From Avelusimicrobium sp963660385 (lineage in GTDB: Bacteria; Elusimicrobiota; Elusimicrobia; Elusimicrobiales; Elusimicrobiaceae), in NCBI GenBank assembly GCA_963660385.1, contig CAVKWQ010000006.1:1-39885 (forward strand): 39,885 nt of DNA. The letters are read 5' to 3'. Shown piece after piece: positions 16,411-24,324 of the stretch. Numbering within the stretch: position 1 is the first letter of the stretch; every line of letters starts with the position of its first letter. The translations under genes were made by a program, and so were the position numbers. The notes beneath the pieces were generated by a model. That model saw nothing but the letters and a program-made list of their open reading frames with translations. It made no database searches and was not told where the DNA came from.

Positions 16411-18435
16411 TTATTCATTTTTTGCTTTCCCTTTTTTCTTGGCGGGGGATTTTACGCTCATTTGGCGTAACTCAAACAGGCGGTCGCGCAGTTCGGCGGC
16501 CAGTTCAAAGTTAAGCGCTTCGGCGGCTTGCAACATTTGCTGTTCAATGTCCTTTTCCACCGATTTTAAGTTTTTAAGCGTGGGAGTCGGCAAGGTGTCG
16601 CTCAAAATGCCGAACGCACTGGATTTGGTTTGCTGTTCAAATTCCTTTAATTCCACTTCTGTTTTTTGAATAGTTTTAGGCGTAATGTGGTGCTCTTTGT
16701 TGTACGCTTCTTGTAGGGCGCGTCGGCGGTTCATCTCGTTCATTGCGTACTTAATAGAATCCGTCTTGCGGTCTGCATACAAAACCACCTCGCCGTCCGC
16801 GTTGCGCGCGGCGCGGCCCGAAATTTGGATAAGCGTGGTCGTGTTGCGCAAGAACCCTTCGTTGTCTGCGCCCAAAATCGCCACGAAGCCCACTTGCGGG
16901 ATATCAATTCCCTCGCGCAACAGGTTAATGCCCACGAGCACGTCAAACTTGCCTTGGCGGAAATCCTTTAAAATTTCCACACGGTCCAAGGCCTCAATAT
17001 CGGAGTGCAAATAGCGCGTTTTGATGTTCTTTTCGGTGAAATACGCGCTTAAATCTTCGGCGGTTTTTTTGGTGAGCGCCAGTACCAAGGTGCGTTCCCC
17101 GCGGGCCTTGTGTTCGTTAATCTTTTCCACCAAATGGTCAATTTGCCCCGCCGTGGGGTGCATATACACCTTGGGGTCCAGTAAGCCCGTCGGGCGGATG
17201 ACCTGCTCCACAATGTTATTGCCGCAAACGGTCAGTTCGTACGGCCCCGGCGTGGCAGATACAAAAATGGTAGAGGGGAGCAATTTTTCAAATTCGTCAA
17301 ATTTCAGCGGGCGGTTATCCAAGGCCGAAGGCAAGCGGAAACCGAAGTCCACCAGCATTTGCTTGCGGGCGCGGTCCCCGTTGAACATCCCGCGCACTTG
17401 CGGTAGAGAAACGTGCGATTCGTCCACCATCATTAAAAAGTCGTCGTACTTTTTAAAGTAGTCCAATAAACAAGCCGGGCGTTCGCCGGGTTGGCGGCCG
17501 TCAATATAGCGGGAGTAATTTTCAATGCCGGGGCAGAATCCCGCCTGTTGAAGCATTTCCAAATCGTATTCGGTGCGCTGTTTTAAGCGATAGGCTTCCA
17601 ATTCCTTGCCCATTTTTAACAGTTCCGCGTGGCGCAAATCCAAGTCGCGGCGGATATTATCAATCGCGCTTTGCGTGTCCTCATCCGTCGCCACAAAGTG
17701 CTTGGCCGGATAAATCCACGCTTCGTTCAGTTCCGCTAACACATTGCCCGTAATGGGGTGAATTTCGTAAATATGCGCAATTGTTTTGCCCGCTATTTCC
17801 ACGCGCAGGGCGTTTTGGCTGTACGGGGTCATAATATCCGTAAACGGCCCGCGCATACGGAAATTGCCCGAGGTAAATTCCATTTCGTCGCGGTGGTACT
17901 GGATTTTAATCAGACGGCCTGAAAGTTGGGAGCGTGTCATTTCCGCGCCCTTTTTTACATAAATACGCATTTCCCTAAAACTATCCGGCGAGCCGATGTT
18001 GTAAATGCACGAAACGGACGCTACCACAATCACATCCTTGCGGGTTAAAAGCGAGGTGGTGGCCTTTAAGCGCAGTTTATCAATATGCTCGTTGACGGCG
18101 GAGTCCTTTTCAATATACGTATCCGTCTGCGGGATATACGCTTCGGGCTGGTAATAATCGTAATAAGAAATAAAATATTCTACGGCGTTTTCGGGGAAGA
18201 ACTGTTTAAACTCGCCATACAACTGCGCGGCCAACACCTTATTGGGCGACAAAATAAGCGTCGGGCGGTTTAGCCGCGTGATGACGTTGGCCATAGTAAA
18301 AGTTTTGCCGGAGCCCGTTACGCCCAGCAGCGTTTGGCGCGTTTTGCCCGCCAAAATGCCGTTTGTCAGGGCGTCAATGGCCTTGGGCTGGTCGCCCGCC
18401 GGCTTAAATTTAGAAACGAGTTTAAACTGGTCCAT
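16411..18435 (-). CDS. uvrB: UvrABC system protein B
   Basis: A 674-residue helicase-like subunit of nucleotide excision repair that verifies damage after UvrA loading and recruits UvrC. The Walker A is GVTGSGKT (38-45). The beta-hairpin region is YYDYYQPEAYIPQTDTYIEKD. The DEAD-like box is MMVDESHVSLPQ, followed by RPLKFDEF, SATPG, LVGINLLREGID and GRAARN. The C-terminal UvrC-binding UVR motif is the FELAAELRDRLFELR helix pair, then a Lys-rich tail. Before GRAARN the family's DADKEGFLRSxRSLIQTIGR reads GADNEGFLRNTTTLIQISGR. TACAAT lies 6 nt before the ATG. Confidence 0.96.
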   Translation of the reverse strand: MDQFKLVSKFKPAGDQPKAIDALTNGILAGKTRQTLLGVTGSGKTFTMANVITRLNRPTLILSPNKVLAAQLYGEFKQFFPENAVEYFISYYDYYQPEAYIPQTDTYIEKDSAVNEHIDKLRLKATTSLLTRKDVIVVASVSCIYNIGSPDSFREMRIYVKKGAEMTRSQLSGRLIKIQYHRDEMEFTSGNFRMRGPFTDIMTPYSQNALRVEIAGKTIAHIYEIHPITGNVLAELNEAWIYPAKHFVATDEDTQSAIDNIRRDLDLRHAELLKMGKELEAYRLKQRTEYDLEMLQQAGFCPGIENYSRYIDGRQPGERPACLLDYFKKYDDFLMMVDESHVSLPQVRGMFNGDRARKQMLVDFGFRLPSALDNRPLKFDEFEKLLPSTIFVSATPGPYELTVCGNNIVEQVIRPTGLLDPKVYMHPTAGQIDHLVEKINEHKARGERTLVLALTKKTAEDLSAYFTEKNIKTRYLHSDIEALDRVEILKDFRQGKFDVLVGINLLREGIDIPQVGFVAILGADNEGFLRNTTTLIQISGRAARNADGEVVLYADRKTDSIKYAMNEMNRRRALQEAYNKEHHITPKTIQKTEVELKEFEQQTKSSAFGILSDTLPTPTLKNLKSVEKDIEQQMLQAAEALNFELAAELRDRLFELRQMSVKSPAKKKGKAKNE

Positions 18436-18441
18436 ACAAGT

Positions 18442-18447
18442 ATTGTA
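18442..18447 (-). promoter_or_regulatory. Probable -10 box of uvrB, leaderless spacing
   Basis: TACAAT on the minus strand, six bases, then ATG at 18435; no Shine-Dalgarno. Confidence 0.5.
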
Positions 18448-18464
18448 CCTATTCTGGCGGACAT

Positions 18465-18490
18465 AAAAAAGGGCGGCCGTTAAGCCGCCC
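18465..18490 (-). terminator. Terminator after marC
   Basis: Minus-strand GGGCGGC / GCCGCCC stem with a 6-nt loop followed by six T; it lies in the marC-uvrB gap. Confidence 0.85.
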
Positions 18491-18510
18491 GAAAGAAAGC
18501 AAGGTCTTGA

Positions 18511-19197
18511 TTACGAAGCGGAGGAAATGCTGCCCAAGAAGTGTGCGTCCAGCACGCCCGGGAGCAGTTGGCCTACGCCGTCAATCATAAATTGCATTGC
18601 AATAGAGCACAAAATCATACCCATAAAGCGGATGACAATCTGTGTGCCGTTCGGGCCGATTTTGGTAAACAAATAACGCGAAGCCACCAACACCGCGCCC
18701 ACGGAAGCCGCGCAGAGAAACAGCACGACAATCATCATAACGGCCATCGGGAACGAGTTGATTTTTTCGGCGTACAGCATCACGGTCGCGATAGAGCCGG
18801 GGCCGATAAATAGCGGCATCCCGACGGGAACGACGATGTGGCTTAACCGGTCGCGCGCGCGGTCAAAGGTGCTTCCTTGCGCGGGGGCGGCCTCTAAGCC
18901 GTTGCGTTCAAATTTAGATTTACCCTGTAACATACGCAGCCCCACGCCCAACAGAATAATAGAACCGGCTAGGCGGAAGGCGGGAATCGTAATACCGAAC
19001 ACGCTCAAAATCTTGCTGCCGAAGATGAAGAAAATCGTCAGCATAATGAAAATGGACAACGCCATTAACAGCGCAACGGCGCGCTGCACTTTGGGCTCGT
19101 CATTTTCCACGTGTTCCAGAAAAATCGGCATATTGCCGATGGGGTTCAAAATAGCCAGCGTAGCGATAAACGCGTTTACCAGCAAACTCCAATCCAT
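18511..19197 (-). CDS. MarC family integral membrane protein
   Basis: A 228-residue inner-membrane protein with six hydrophobic helices. It carries the family landmarks AILNPIGNMPIFLEH near the N-terminus, FRLAGSIILLGVGLRML in the middle and VPVGMPLFIGPGSIATVML, the second half of the internal repeat. MarC proteins have no settled function; some relatives have been called neutral amino acid transporters. It is separated from uvrB by its own terminator. A clear Shine-Dalgarno is not seen; the upstream stretch is TTTACAACACACT. Confidence 0.88.
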   Translation of the reverse strand: MDWSLLVNAFIATLAILNPIGNMPIFLEHVENDEPKVQRAVALLMALSIFIMLTIFFIFGSKILSVFGITIPAFRLAGSIILLGVGLRMLQGKSKFERNGLEAAPAQGSTFDRARDRLSHIVVPVGMPLFIGPGSIATVMLYAEKINSFPMAVMMIVVLFLCAASVGAVLVASRYLFTKIGPNGTQIVIRFMGMILCSIAMQFMIDGVGQLLPGVLDAHFLGSISSAS

Positions 19198-19330
19198 AGT
19201 GTGTTGTAAACACTCCTTTTAAACGAAAATTGCCTGCCTAAAAGCAGACATTTTATCCTTACTAATAGTATATAAAATAAAGCGGAAACCCACAGCAGAA
19301 ACTTAATTTTACGGGGGGAAAAAGAAAAAC

Positions 19331-19360
19331 TTTCCAAACAGGGCGGGAAATTGTTATAAT
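19331..19360 (+). promoter_or_regulatory. tRNA-Val(CAC) promoter
   Basis: TATAAT at 19355-19360, with a weak TTTCCA at 19331-19336 (18-nt spacer), 16 nt upstream of the tRNA. Confidence 0.6.
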
Positions 19361-19376
19361 AAATGTACAAGATTTC

Positions 19377-19451
19377 GGGCAGTTGGCGCAGCGGTAGCGC
19401 GTTCGCCTCACACGCGAAAGGTCACAGGTTCAAATCCTGTACTGCCCACCA
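19377..19451 (+). tRNA. tRNA-Val (CAC)
   Basis: A 75-nt cloverleaf with encoded CCA. Acceptor GGGCAGT pairs fully with ACTGCCC. The anticodon arm TTCGC-CTCACAC-GCGAA gives anticodon CAC. Its last 15 nt are part of a 58-nt duplication found again 206 nt downstream. Confidence 0.95.
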
Positions 19452-19494
19452 TTTAGAAAATACCCCCGGTACACGGGGGTATTTTTTTGCCGTT
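19437..19494 (+). repeat. 58-nt direct repeat, copy 1 (tRNA-Val 3' end plus terminator)
   Basis: From CTGTACTGCCCACCA through the terminator T-run. It matches 19643-19700 with two mismatches, one of them in the terminator loop. Confidence 0.95.
19458..19488 (+). terminator. tRNA-Val(CAC) terminator
   Basis: 11-bp stem AAATACCCCCG / CGGGGGTATTT, loop GTACA, then a T-run. Confidence 0.92.
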
Positions 19495-19496
19495 AT

Positions 19497-19657
19497 GGGC
19501 AGTAGCAACACCAACTGCTTGGTGTTGCGGCAGGATTTGAAAGGCGGAGCGATGTTTTGGTTTGAGGGCGAGCCCGAAAGGCCAAAACCGCGAGCCCGGC
19601 CTGCAAGAAAATTCCGTCAGGAATTTTACTGGAAGGCAAACGCTGTACTGCCCACCA
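19497..19657 (+). ncRNA. tRNA-like structured element A (downstream of tRNA-Val CAC)
   Basis: It begins with GGGCAGT (19497-19503) and ends with ACTGCCC-ACCA (19647-19657). These are the exact acceptor strands of the upstream tRNA-Val, but 161 nt apart end to end. Inside are a perfect 10-bp hairpin with loop CTGC (19505-19528) and a middle arm (GCAGG / CCTGC) holding a 7-bp stem GTTTTGG / CCAAAAC (19554-19588). There is also a perfect 8-bp hairpin AAAATTCC / GGAATTTT (19608-19627). This gives an enlarged cloverleaf outline. A terminator copy follows. Shared sequence blocks with element B (9250-9400) show a family. Expression and function are unknown. Confidence 0.45.
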
Positions 19658-19700
19658 TTTAGAAAATACCCCCGGTATACGGGGGTATTTTTTTGCTGTT
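19643..19700 (+). repeat. 58-nt direct repeat, copy 2
   Basis: Second copy of the tRNA-Val 3' end plus terminator, offset by 206 nt, forming the 3' end and terminator of element A. Confidence 0.95.
19664..19694 (+). terminator. Duplicated terminator after element A
   Basis: Same 11-bp stem as the tRNA-Val terminator, with loop GTATA in place of GTACA, then a T-run. Confidence 0.9.
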
Positions 19701-19762
19701 GTGGCAAAATGAACAGGCGCCCGAGCTCCGGGTGTCTGGTGTCTGTTGTAAGTAATAGGAAT

Positions 19763-20932
19763 TTACGGGATAACAATTCGGCAATCAAATCCCGTTTTTT
19801 TGCCCCAAGCAGGCAGTTGGTCAGCCGGACTATCCCAAAGGAACATCCGTTTTGTACCTGTTTTTGTAAAAGCGGGGTGGCCCTTTTCCCAAATGGCGGG
19901 CAACAAGGAAAAAGTTTTGTCTATATCTTTTTCCGCTATCAGTTCCACGACCAAAGGTTTTTCCTTGGCAAAAAATTTAGGCAGCGAAACAGGCATCGCC
20001 CAAGAGGTATGCGCCATACCGCCGTAATAAATAAACAGGGCATCGGGGTTTTCTTGGCGGATTTTTTCCATTTGGGCCTGCATTGTTCTAGCAAACCCTT
20101 TATTTCTTTCCGCCAGTCCGTTGACGGTGGAAATAGCCCCCTGGGCAGATTCTTTTTGTACTACTACGGCATCTTCAATAGGGTAAATTTCCACGCCACT
20201 ATCCGACAAAATGGAAAACATTTCTTTAAATTTTAAAGATTCATCATCCACCAGCCTGGCGTTTGGGTTTCCTTTTTCCGCAAAGTTGACAGGCGCTTCC
20301 ACGCCTTCGGCCCCGCGTCTATAATACTGATAAGGAAATACGCTTTCCCCGGCAACGGGTTTTAAATAAGCCGCTTCGGAAAATACCACAATTCTCCGAT
20401 TTGGGTAAAAGGTTTTAAACTCTTTTATCAAGTTGGCAAATTCCACGCGCGGGGGCAAATTACCGTGGATTTCCCCCACAAACACGACATTGGTTTCGGA
20501 TAATTTTTTGTAAAATCTAAAACCGATTTCTCTATCATTAACTTCCTTTAAAAAATTTTTCCCCAAGTTGGGCTGCTGGTTTATCCAAGCAAAGTTGGAA
20601 GTGAGGTTCTTTTGAATAGACGCTTCCATATTGGAGGACAACCCTTTATAGTGCGCGCTCATACGGGGTGGCAAATTGGGGTGAATAGACGAAACCGTAG
20701 CCGAGACAGTTTTTAAACTGTTTAGAAAGTTTTGGTTTAATTTATAGGTTTGCGCCCACCCTTGGGAAGCCAGCGAATATTTGCTGATATCCGCCCCTTT
20801 AATTCTGGGTTGGACTTTGGGCGTAGGTGTTTTTAATCCCTTAGGGCCAATTTTAATGCGCTGGGCGCACACAGGCGCGCATAAGGAAAATAGCAGAAGA
20901 AGGCTGACAGATAAACTCATTTCCTTTTGCAT
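19763..20932 (-). CDS. Secreted TIKI/ChaN-like protein 2
   Basis: A 389-residue paralogue of the gene at 15242. The start at 20932 is chosen because AGGAG lies about 8 nt upstream and the protein then opens with a signal peptide (MQKEMSLSVSLLLLFSLCAPVCA). The motif order matches the paralogue: VVFVGEIHGN (Glu154, His156), IVVFSEA (Glu186), ERNKGF (275-280) and IYYGGMAHTSW (His308). An insertion of about 30 residues separates the second and third motifs. The likely fold is TIKI/ChaN-like with a metal or haem site; the substrate is unknown. It diverges from the AI-2E permease operon. Confidence 0.62.
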   Translation of the reverse strand: MQKEMSLSVSLLLLFSLCAPVCAQRIKIGPKGLKTPTPKVQPRIKGADISKYSLASQGWAQTYKLNQNFLNSLKTVSATVSSIHPNLPPRMSAHYKGLSSNMEASIQKNLTSNFAWINQQPNLGKNFLKEVNDREIGFRFYKKLSETNVVFVGEIHGNLPPRVEFANLIKEFKTFYPNRRIVVFSEAAYLKPVAGESVFPYQYYRRGAEGVEAPVNFAEKGNPNARLVDDESLKFKEMFSILSDSGVEIYPIEDAVVVQKESAQGAISTVNGLAERNKGFARTMQAQMEKIRQENPDALFIYYGGMAHTSWAMPVSLPKFFAKEKPLVVELIAEKDIDKTFSLLPAIWEKGHPAFTKTGTKRMFLWDSPADQLPAWGKKTGFDCRIVIP

Positions 20933-21046
20933 AATTGCGCTCCTGTAAAATAGGTTCTTTCTTATATTGTATAGGATTGGCAAAATTACACAAGGGCCAA
21001 AAGGCCTAAACAATTCTAGGTCCCCGGTACAGGCGGGCGCGCGGTA

Positions 21047-21055
21047 TGCTATACT
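21047..21055 (+). promoter_or_regulatory. Extended -10 promoter of the AI-2E permease / muropeptide operon
   Basis: TGC-TATACT, 16 nt before the ATG, with AGAGG between as a possible ribosome binding site. Confidence 0.6.
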
Positions 21056-21071
21056 AAACAAAGAGGATTCT

Positions 21072-22085
21072 ATGATTAAAGATTCGTTACAGCGTTTTAC
21101 GCCTATTAATACCGTTTGTTTGATGATTCTCGCCGCGTCTGCGGCCACGTGGGTACTTATCTATACCCGCACGATTTTAATGCCGTTTATTATTGCGGTG
21201 TTTATTTATATGGTTGCCAGCACCTTGGCCGGGTGGCTCAAACAAAAGTGGAACGTCCCCTATGGCTTAGGCCTGGGGATTAGCGGCACGGCCTTTTTGG
21301 CGATTATCACGCTGGCGGTTCTTTTTATTTCCGGCTCTATTGAAAGTTTTGTAAACGGGGCCGATATCTACACCGAGCGCTTAAACGATACGTTGGATTG
21401 GCTGCTTGTCCGCTCGCAAAAATACGGCATTAATTTAAACGCGCAGTTTTTGGCCGATAACGTAGCCAAACTGCCCGTTTTTACAATGGTGAAAAGCGTG
21501 GGTGGAACGGTCGTGTCCATTTTAACCAACTTAATGCTGATTATCTTGTTTGTTATCTTTTTGTTTATGGGCAAAGCCTCCGAAAATAAACCTGCGCTGG
21601 TGGGGTCTATCCAAAAGCAAATTTCGTTTTATCTGCTGATTAAAATCTTTGTTTCGCTATTGGCGGCGGGGTGCACTTGGATTGTGCTTGCGTCTATCAA
21701 AACGGAACTGGCCTCTATGCTGGCCGTGCTTACCTTTATGCTTAACTTTATTCCCAACATTGGGCCGTTTGTTTCTACGGTGTTGCCTTTGCCGGTGCTG
21801 TTTTTGCAATACGGGTTTGACTGGCATATTTTGCTTGCGCTTATTTTGCTTACGGCCATACACTTTGTTATTGGCAACATTTTGGAAACCAAGTGGCTTG
21901 GAAAAGGGATGGATTTGGACCCCATTGTGGTAATTGCCTGCTTGATTTTTTGGGCACTTGTATGGGGTGTAATGGGCGCCTTGCTCGCCGTGCCGATAAC
22001 GGCTATGCTTAAAATGGTGTTTGAAGAAAGCCCCGTAACCAAACCGCTGGCCAATATTTTAGGCGGAAAATACTCGTTTAAATAA
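21072..22085 (+). CDS. AI-2E family transporter (TqsA/PerM-like permease)
   Basis: A 337-residue inner-membrane protein with about seven or eight helices. The family pattern is an N-terminal helix pair (TRTILMPFIIAVFIYM), a soluble central stretch (residues ~95-140), then the conserved FMLNFIPNIGPFVSTVLPLPV, DPIVVIACLIFWALVWGVMGALLAVPITAML and a short tail. The ATG at 21072 follows AGAGG and gives a normal-length protein; a longer in-frame start at 20967 lacks support. Family members have been linked to AI-2 export or ion transport, and the substrate is uncertain. The AmpG-like gene starts 2 nt after the stop. Confidence 0.88.
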   Translation: MIKDSLQRFTPINTVCLMILAASAATWVLIYTRTILMPFIIAVFIYMVASTLAGWLKQKWNVPYGLGLGISGTAFLAIITLAVLFISGSIESFVNGADIYTERLNDTLDWLLVRSQKYGINLNAQFLADNVAKLPVFTMVKSVGGTVVSILTNLMLIILFVIFLFMGKASENKPALVGSIQKQISFYLLIKIFVSLLAAGCTWIVLASIKTELASMLAVLTFMLNFIPNIGPFVSTVLPLPVLFLQYGFDWHILLALILLTAIHFVIGNILETKWLGKGMDLDPIVVIACLIFWALVWGVMGALLAVPITAMLKMVFEESPVTKPLANILGGKYSFK

Positions 22086-22087
22086 CT

Positions 22088-23431
22088 ATGAAGAAAACTC
22101 CTTGGACTTATATTCCCTCGCTCTATTTGGCCGAGGGCTTGCCGTATATTATTATCAACACGGTTTCTACCGTGCTGTATGCCGATTTGGGCTTTTCCAA
22201 CGACAAAATTGCCTTTTGGACGGGCTGGCTGTATCTGCCTTGGATACTCAAAATGTTTTGGAGTCCTTTGGTAGATGCCAAAAGCACTAAGCGCCGCTGG
22301 CTTTTGGGGTCGCAAATGGTGCTGGCGGGGCTTTTTTTACTTCTTGCCGGACTAACCGCTTTGGAGGCGTTCCGCTTTGCCCAAGGCAACAGCAGTTTGA
22401 CCTTTTTTACCCTCTCTTTATTTGGCTTTTTGGCGGGGGCTTTTGTGTCGGCTACGTTAGATATCGCCACCGACGGCTATTATCTGCTGGCTTTAACGCC
22501 GCAGGAACAATCCAAATTTGTGGGTATCCGCACGATTTTTTACCGCTTGGCGATGATTTTAGGCAGCGGGGCGTTAATCTCCGCCACGGCTGCTCTCGGG
22601 AACAAAACGCCGCAAACCTCGTGGAATTTGGTCGCGTGGCCGTATAACTGGGCGGTAATGTTTGGCTTTTTAGGTGTATTATTTATGGGCTTTGTATTTT
22701 ATCACGCGTGGATGCTCCCCAAGCCGGAGCAGGATAAGCCCGTGCATAAAAACAGCGCTACGGCGTGGGCCGATTCCTTCAAAACATATTTCACGCAGAA
22801 GAATATCGTCTATATTTTGCTGTTTATTTTGCTTTACCGTTTGGGCGATGCTCTGCTGGAAAAAATGGTGCCGCTCTTTTTACTTAAACCCGCGGCGGAC
22901 GGCGCTCTGGGGATGAGCGTGCAAAACTATGGGCTCATTAAAGGTACGCTGGGCCTCGGGGCTGTGGTAGCGGGGAACTTGGCGGGCGGGTGGCTGCTGG
23001 GCAAATTCGGTTTTAAAAAATGTATTTGGCCGTTTGCGGTTATCCTTATTTTGCCTAACTTCTTTTATGCGTATATGGCGTGGGCCAAGCCGGGGCTTAC
23101 GGCGGTGGCTACGCTGATTACGTTGGAACATCTGGGCAACGGTCTGGCGATGATGGCGTTTAGCGTGTTTATTATGTATGTGTCGCAGGGTGTATATAAA
23201 ACCTCGCATTACGCCATTTCCACCGGGATTATGGCCCTTGGGATGATGGTTCCCTCTATGCTTTCCGGGTGGCTGCAAATGCGGCTTGGGTACGAAACCT
23301 TTTTCTTGGTGGCCAGTTTTATCAGTTTAGTTACGTTGGCCGTTGTGCCTCTGACGTTTAAAATTAAATCTATTGAGGAAACCGAAGCCGCCTTCCGCGC
23401 GCATAAACACTCGTTGGAGGATGCCCAATGA
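22088..23431 (+). CDS. AmpG-like major facilitator permease (probable muropeptide importer)
   Basis: A 447-residue, roughly 12-helix MFS protein. It opens with the AmpG-type SLYLAEGLPYIIINT and has LYLPWILKMFWSPLVDA, the motif after helix 2. ATLDIATDGYYLLAL (DIATDG) and the second-half YRLGDALLEKMVPLFLL are also typical of the AmpG/acetyl-CoA transporter-like branch. The next three genes degrade anhydro-muropeptides, which argues for import of GlcNAc-anhydroMurNAc or its peptides. The stop overlaps the murQ start (ATGA). Confidence 0.82.
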   Translation: MKKTPWTYIPSLYLAEGLPYIIINTVSTVLYADLGFSNDKIAFWTGWLYLPWILKMFWSPLVDAKSTKRRWLLGSQMVLAGLFLLLAGLTALEAFRFAQGNSSLTFFTLSLFGFLAGAFVSATLDIATDGYYLLALTPQEQSKFVGIRTIFYRLAMILGSGALISATAALGNKTPQTSWNLVAWPYNWAVMFGFLGVLFMGFVFYHAWMLPKPEQDKPVHKNSATAWADSFKTYFTQKNIVYILLFILLYRLGDALLEKMVPLFLLKPAADGALGMSVQNYGLIKGTLGLGAVVAGNLAGGWLLGKFGFKKCIWPFAVILILPNFFYAYMAWAKPGLTAVATLITLEHLGNGLAMMAFSVFIMYVSQGVYKTSHYAISTGIMALGMMVPSMLSGWLQMRLGYETFFLVASFISLVTLAVVPLTFKIKSIEETEAAFRAHKHSLEDAQ

Positions 23432-24324
23432 AAACGGTCAATTTAAACCAAATCGCAACCGAAACGCGTAACCCAAACACCTTGGATTTGGATAAACTTT
23501 CCCCGCGCCAGATTGCCAAAAAAATTAACGATGAAGATTTTAACGCAGCCCGCGCCGTAAAGGCGGCTAATAAAGAAATTGCCGCCATTATGCTTTTGGT
23601 CGCCGGTGCTTATGCCCACAAACATAAAATTATTTTTATTGGGGCGGGGACTAGCGGGCGCTTGGGAATTTTAGAAGCGGTGGAGTGCGTGCCGACCTTT
23701 GGTACCAAACCTTCGCAAATTATCGGCTTAATTGCCGGGGGAAAAAAAGCCGTTTTCCGCTCGCAAGAGGGGGCGGAGGATGACGATAAGCAGGGCGCAA
23801 AAGAAATTTTAAAGGCGGCCAAAAAGGACGATTTGGTTATTGGCCTGACGGCCAGCGGACGCACGCCGTATGTAATGGGCGCCTTGAAAGCCGCACGCAA
23901 ATTAGGCGCGCGCACGGCCCTTATTTCGTGCAACCCGAAAGCCGTCTGCCCTGACGCCGAAGTCCACGCCGCTTTGCCCACCGGGCCGGAAGCCCTATGC
24001 GGCTCTACGCGTATGAAGGCGGGTACGGCTACCAAAATGGCCCTAAACGCCATTACCACGGGCGCAATGACGCTGTGCGGCAAAACATACGGCAACCTGA
24101 TGATTGATGTACAGCCCACCAATGAAAAGTTAGTTGCCCGCGCGGTGCGGCTTATCTGCACGGTGGCGCAGACGGACGAAAAAACGGCGCGCAAGTTGCT
24201 GTCGGCTTCGGGCAAAAGCGTAAAAACCGCTATTGTAATGCACCGCAAAAAAGTATCGGCCGAAAAAGCCAAAAAACTGCTCCAAGCCAAAGGTGGCTTT
24301 TTAACGGGGGTAATTGATGCGTAA
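23428..24324 (+). CDS. murQ: N-acetylmuramic acid 6-phosphate etherase
   Basis: A 298-residue SIS-domain enzyme that cleaves the lactyl ether of MurNAc-6-phosphate to give GlcNAc-6-phosphate and D-lactate. The family start TETRNPNTLDLDKLSP is present. IGAGTSGRLGILEAVECVPTFG carries the expected catalytic Glu86, and the EGAED block (114-118) has the second acidic residue. LTASGRTPYVMGAL and the GSTRMKAGTATKMALN signature follow. The gene is translationally coupled to both neighbours (ATGA with the permease, 8-nt overlap with anmK). Confidence 0.95.
   Translation: MKTVNLNQIATETRNPNTLDLDKLSPRQIAKKINDEDFNAARAVKAANKEIAAIMLLVAGAYAHKHKIIFIGAGTSGRLGILEAVECVPTFGTKPSQIIGLIAGGKKAVFRSQEGAEDDDKQGAKEILKAAKKDDLVIGLTASGRTPYVMGALKAARKLGARTALISCNPKAVCPDAEVHAALPTGPEALCGSTRMKAGTATKMALNAITTGAMTLCGKTYGNLMIDVQPTNEKLVARAVRLICTVAQTDEKTARKLLSASGKSVKTAIVMHRKKVSAEKAKKLLQAKGGFLTGVIDA

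Noticed and set aside
19203..19208. Leaderless promoter for marC
   Set aside because: The nearest hexamer is TACAAC with 5-nt spacing, lacking the final T; it was left out of the leaderless set.
19497..19657. tmRNA, group II intron fragment or IscB-associated guide RNA as identity of element A
   Set aside because: No tag-peptide frame, no intron domain V and no nearby nuclease gene were seen; the resemblance is limited to the tRNA-like ends.
19437..19700. Integrated mobile element with attL/attR at tRNA-Val
   Set aside because: The repeats fit the pattern, but only 148 nt lie between them and no integrase is encoded anywhere in the window, so a live element cannot be claimed.
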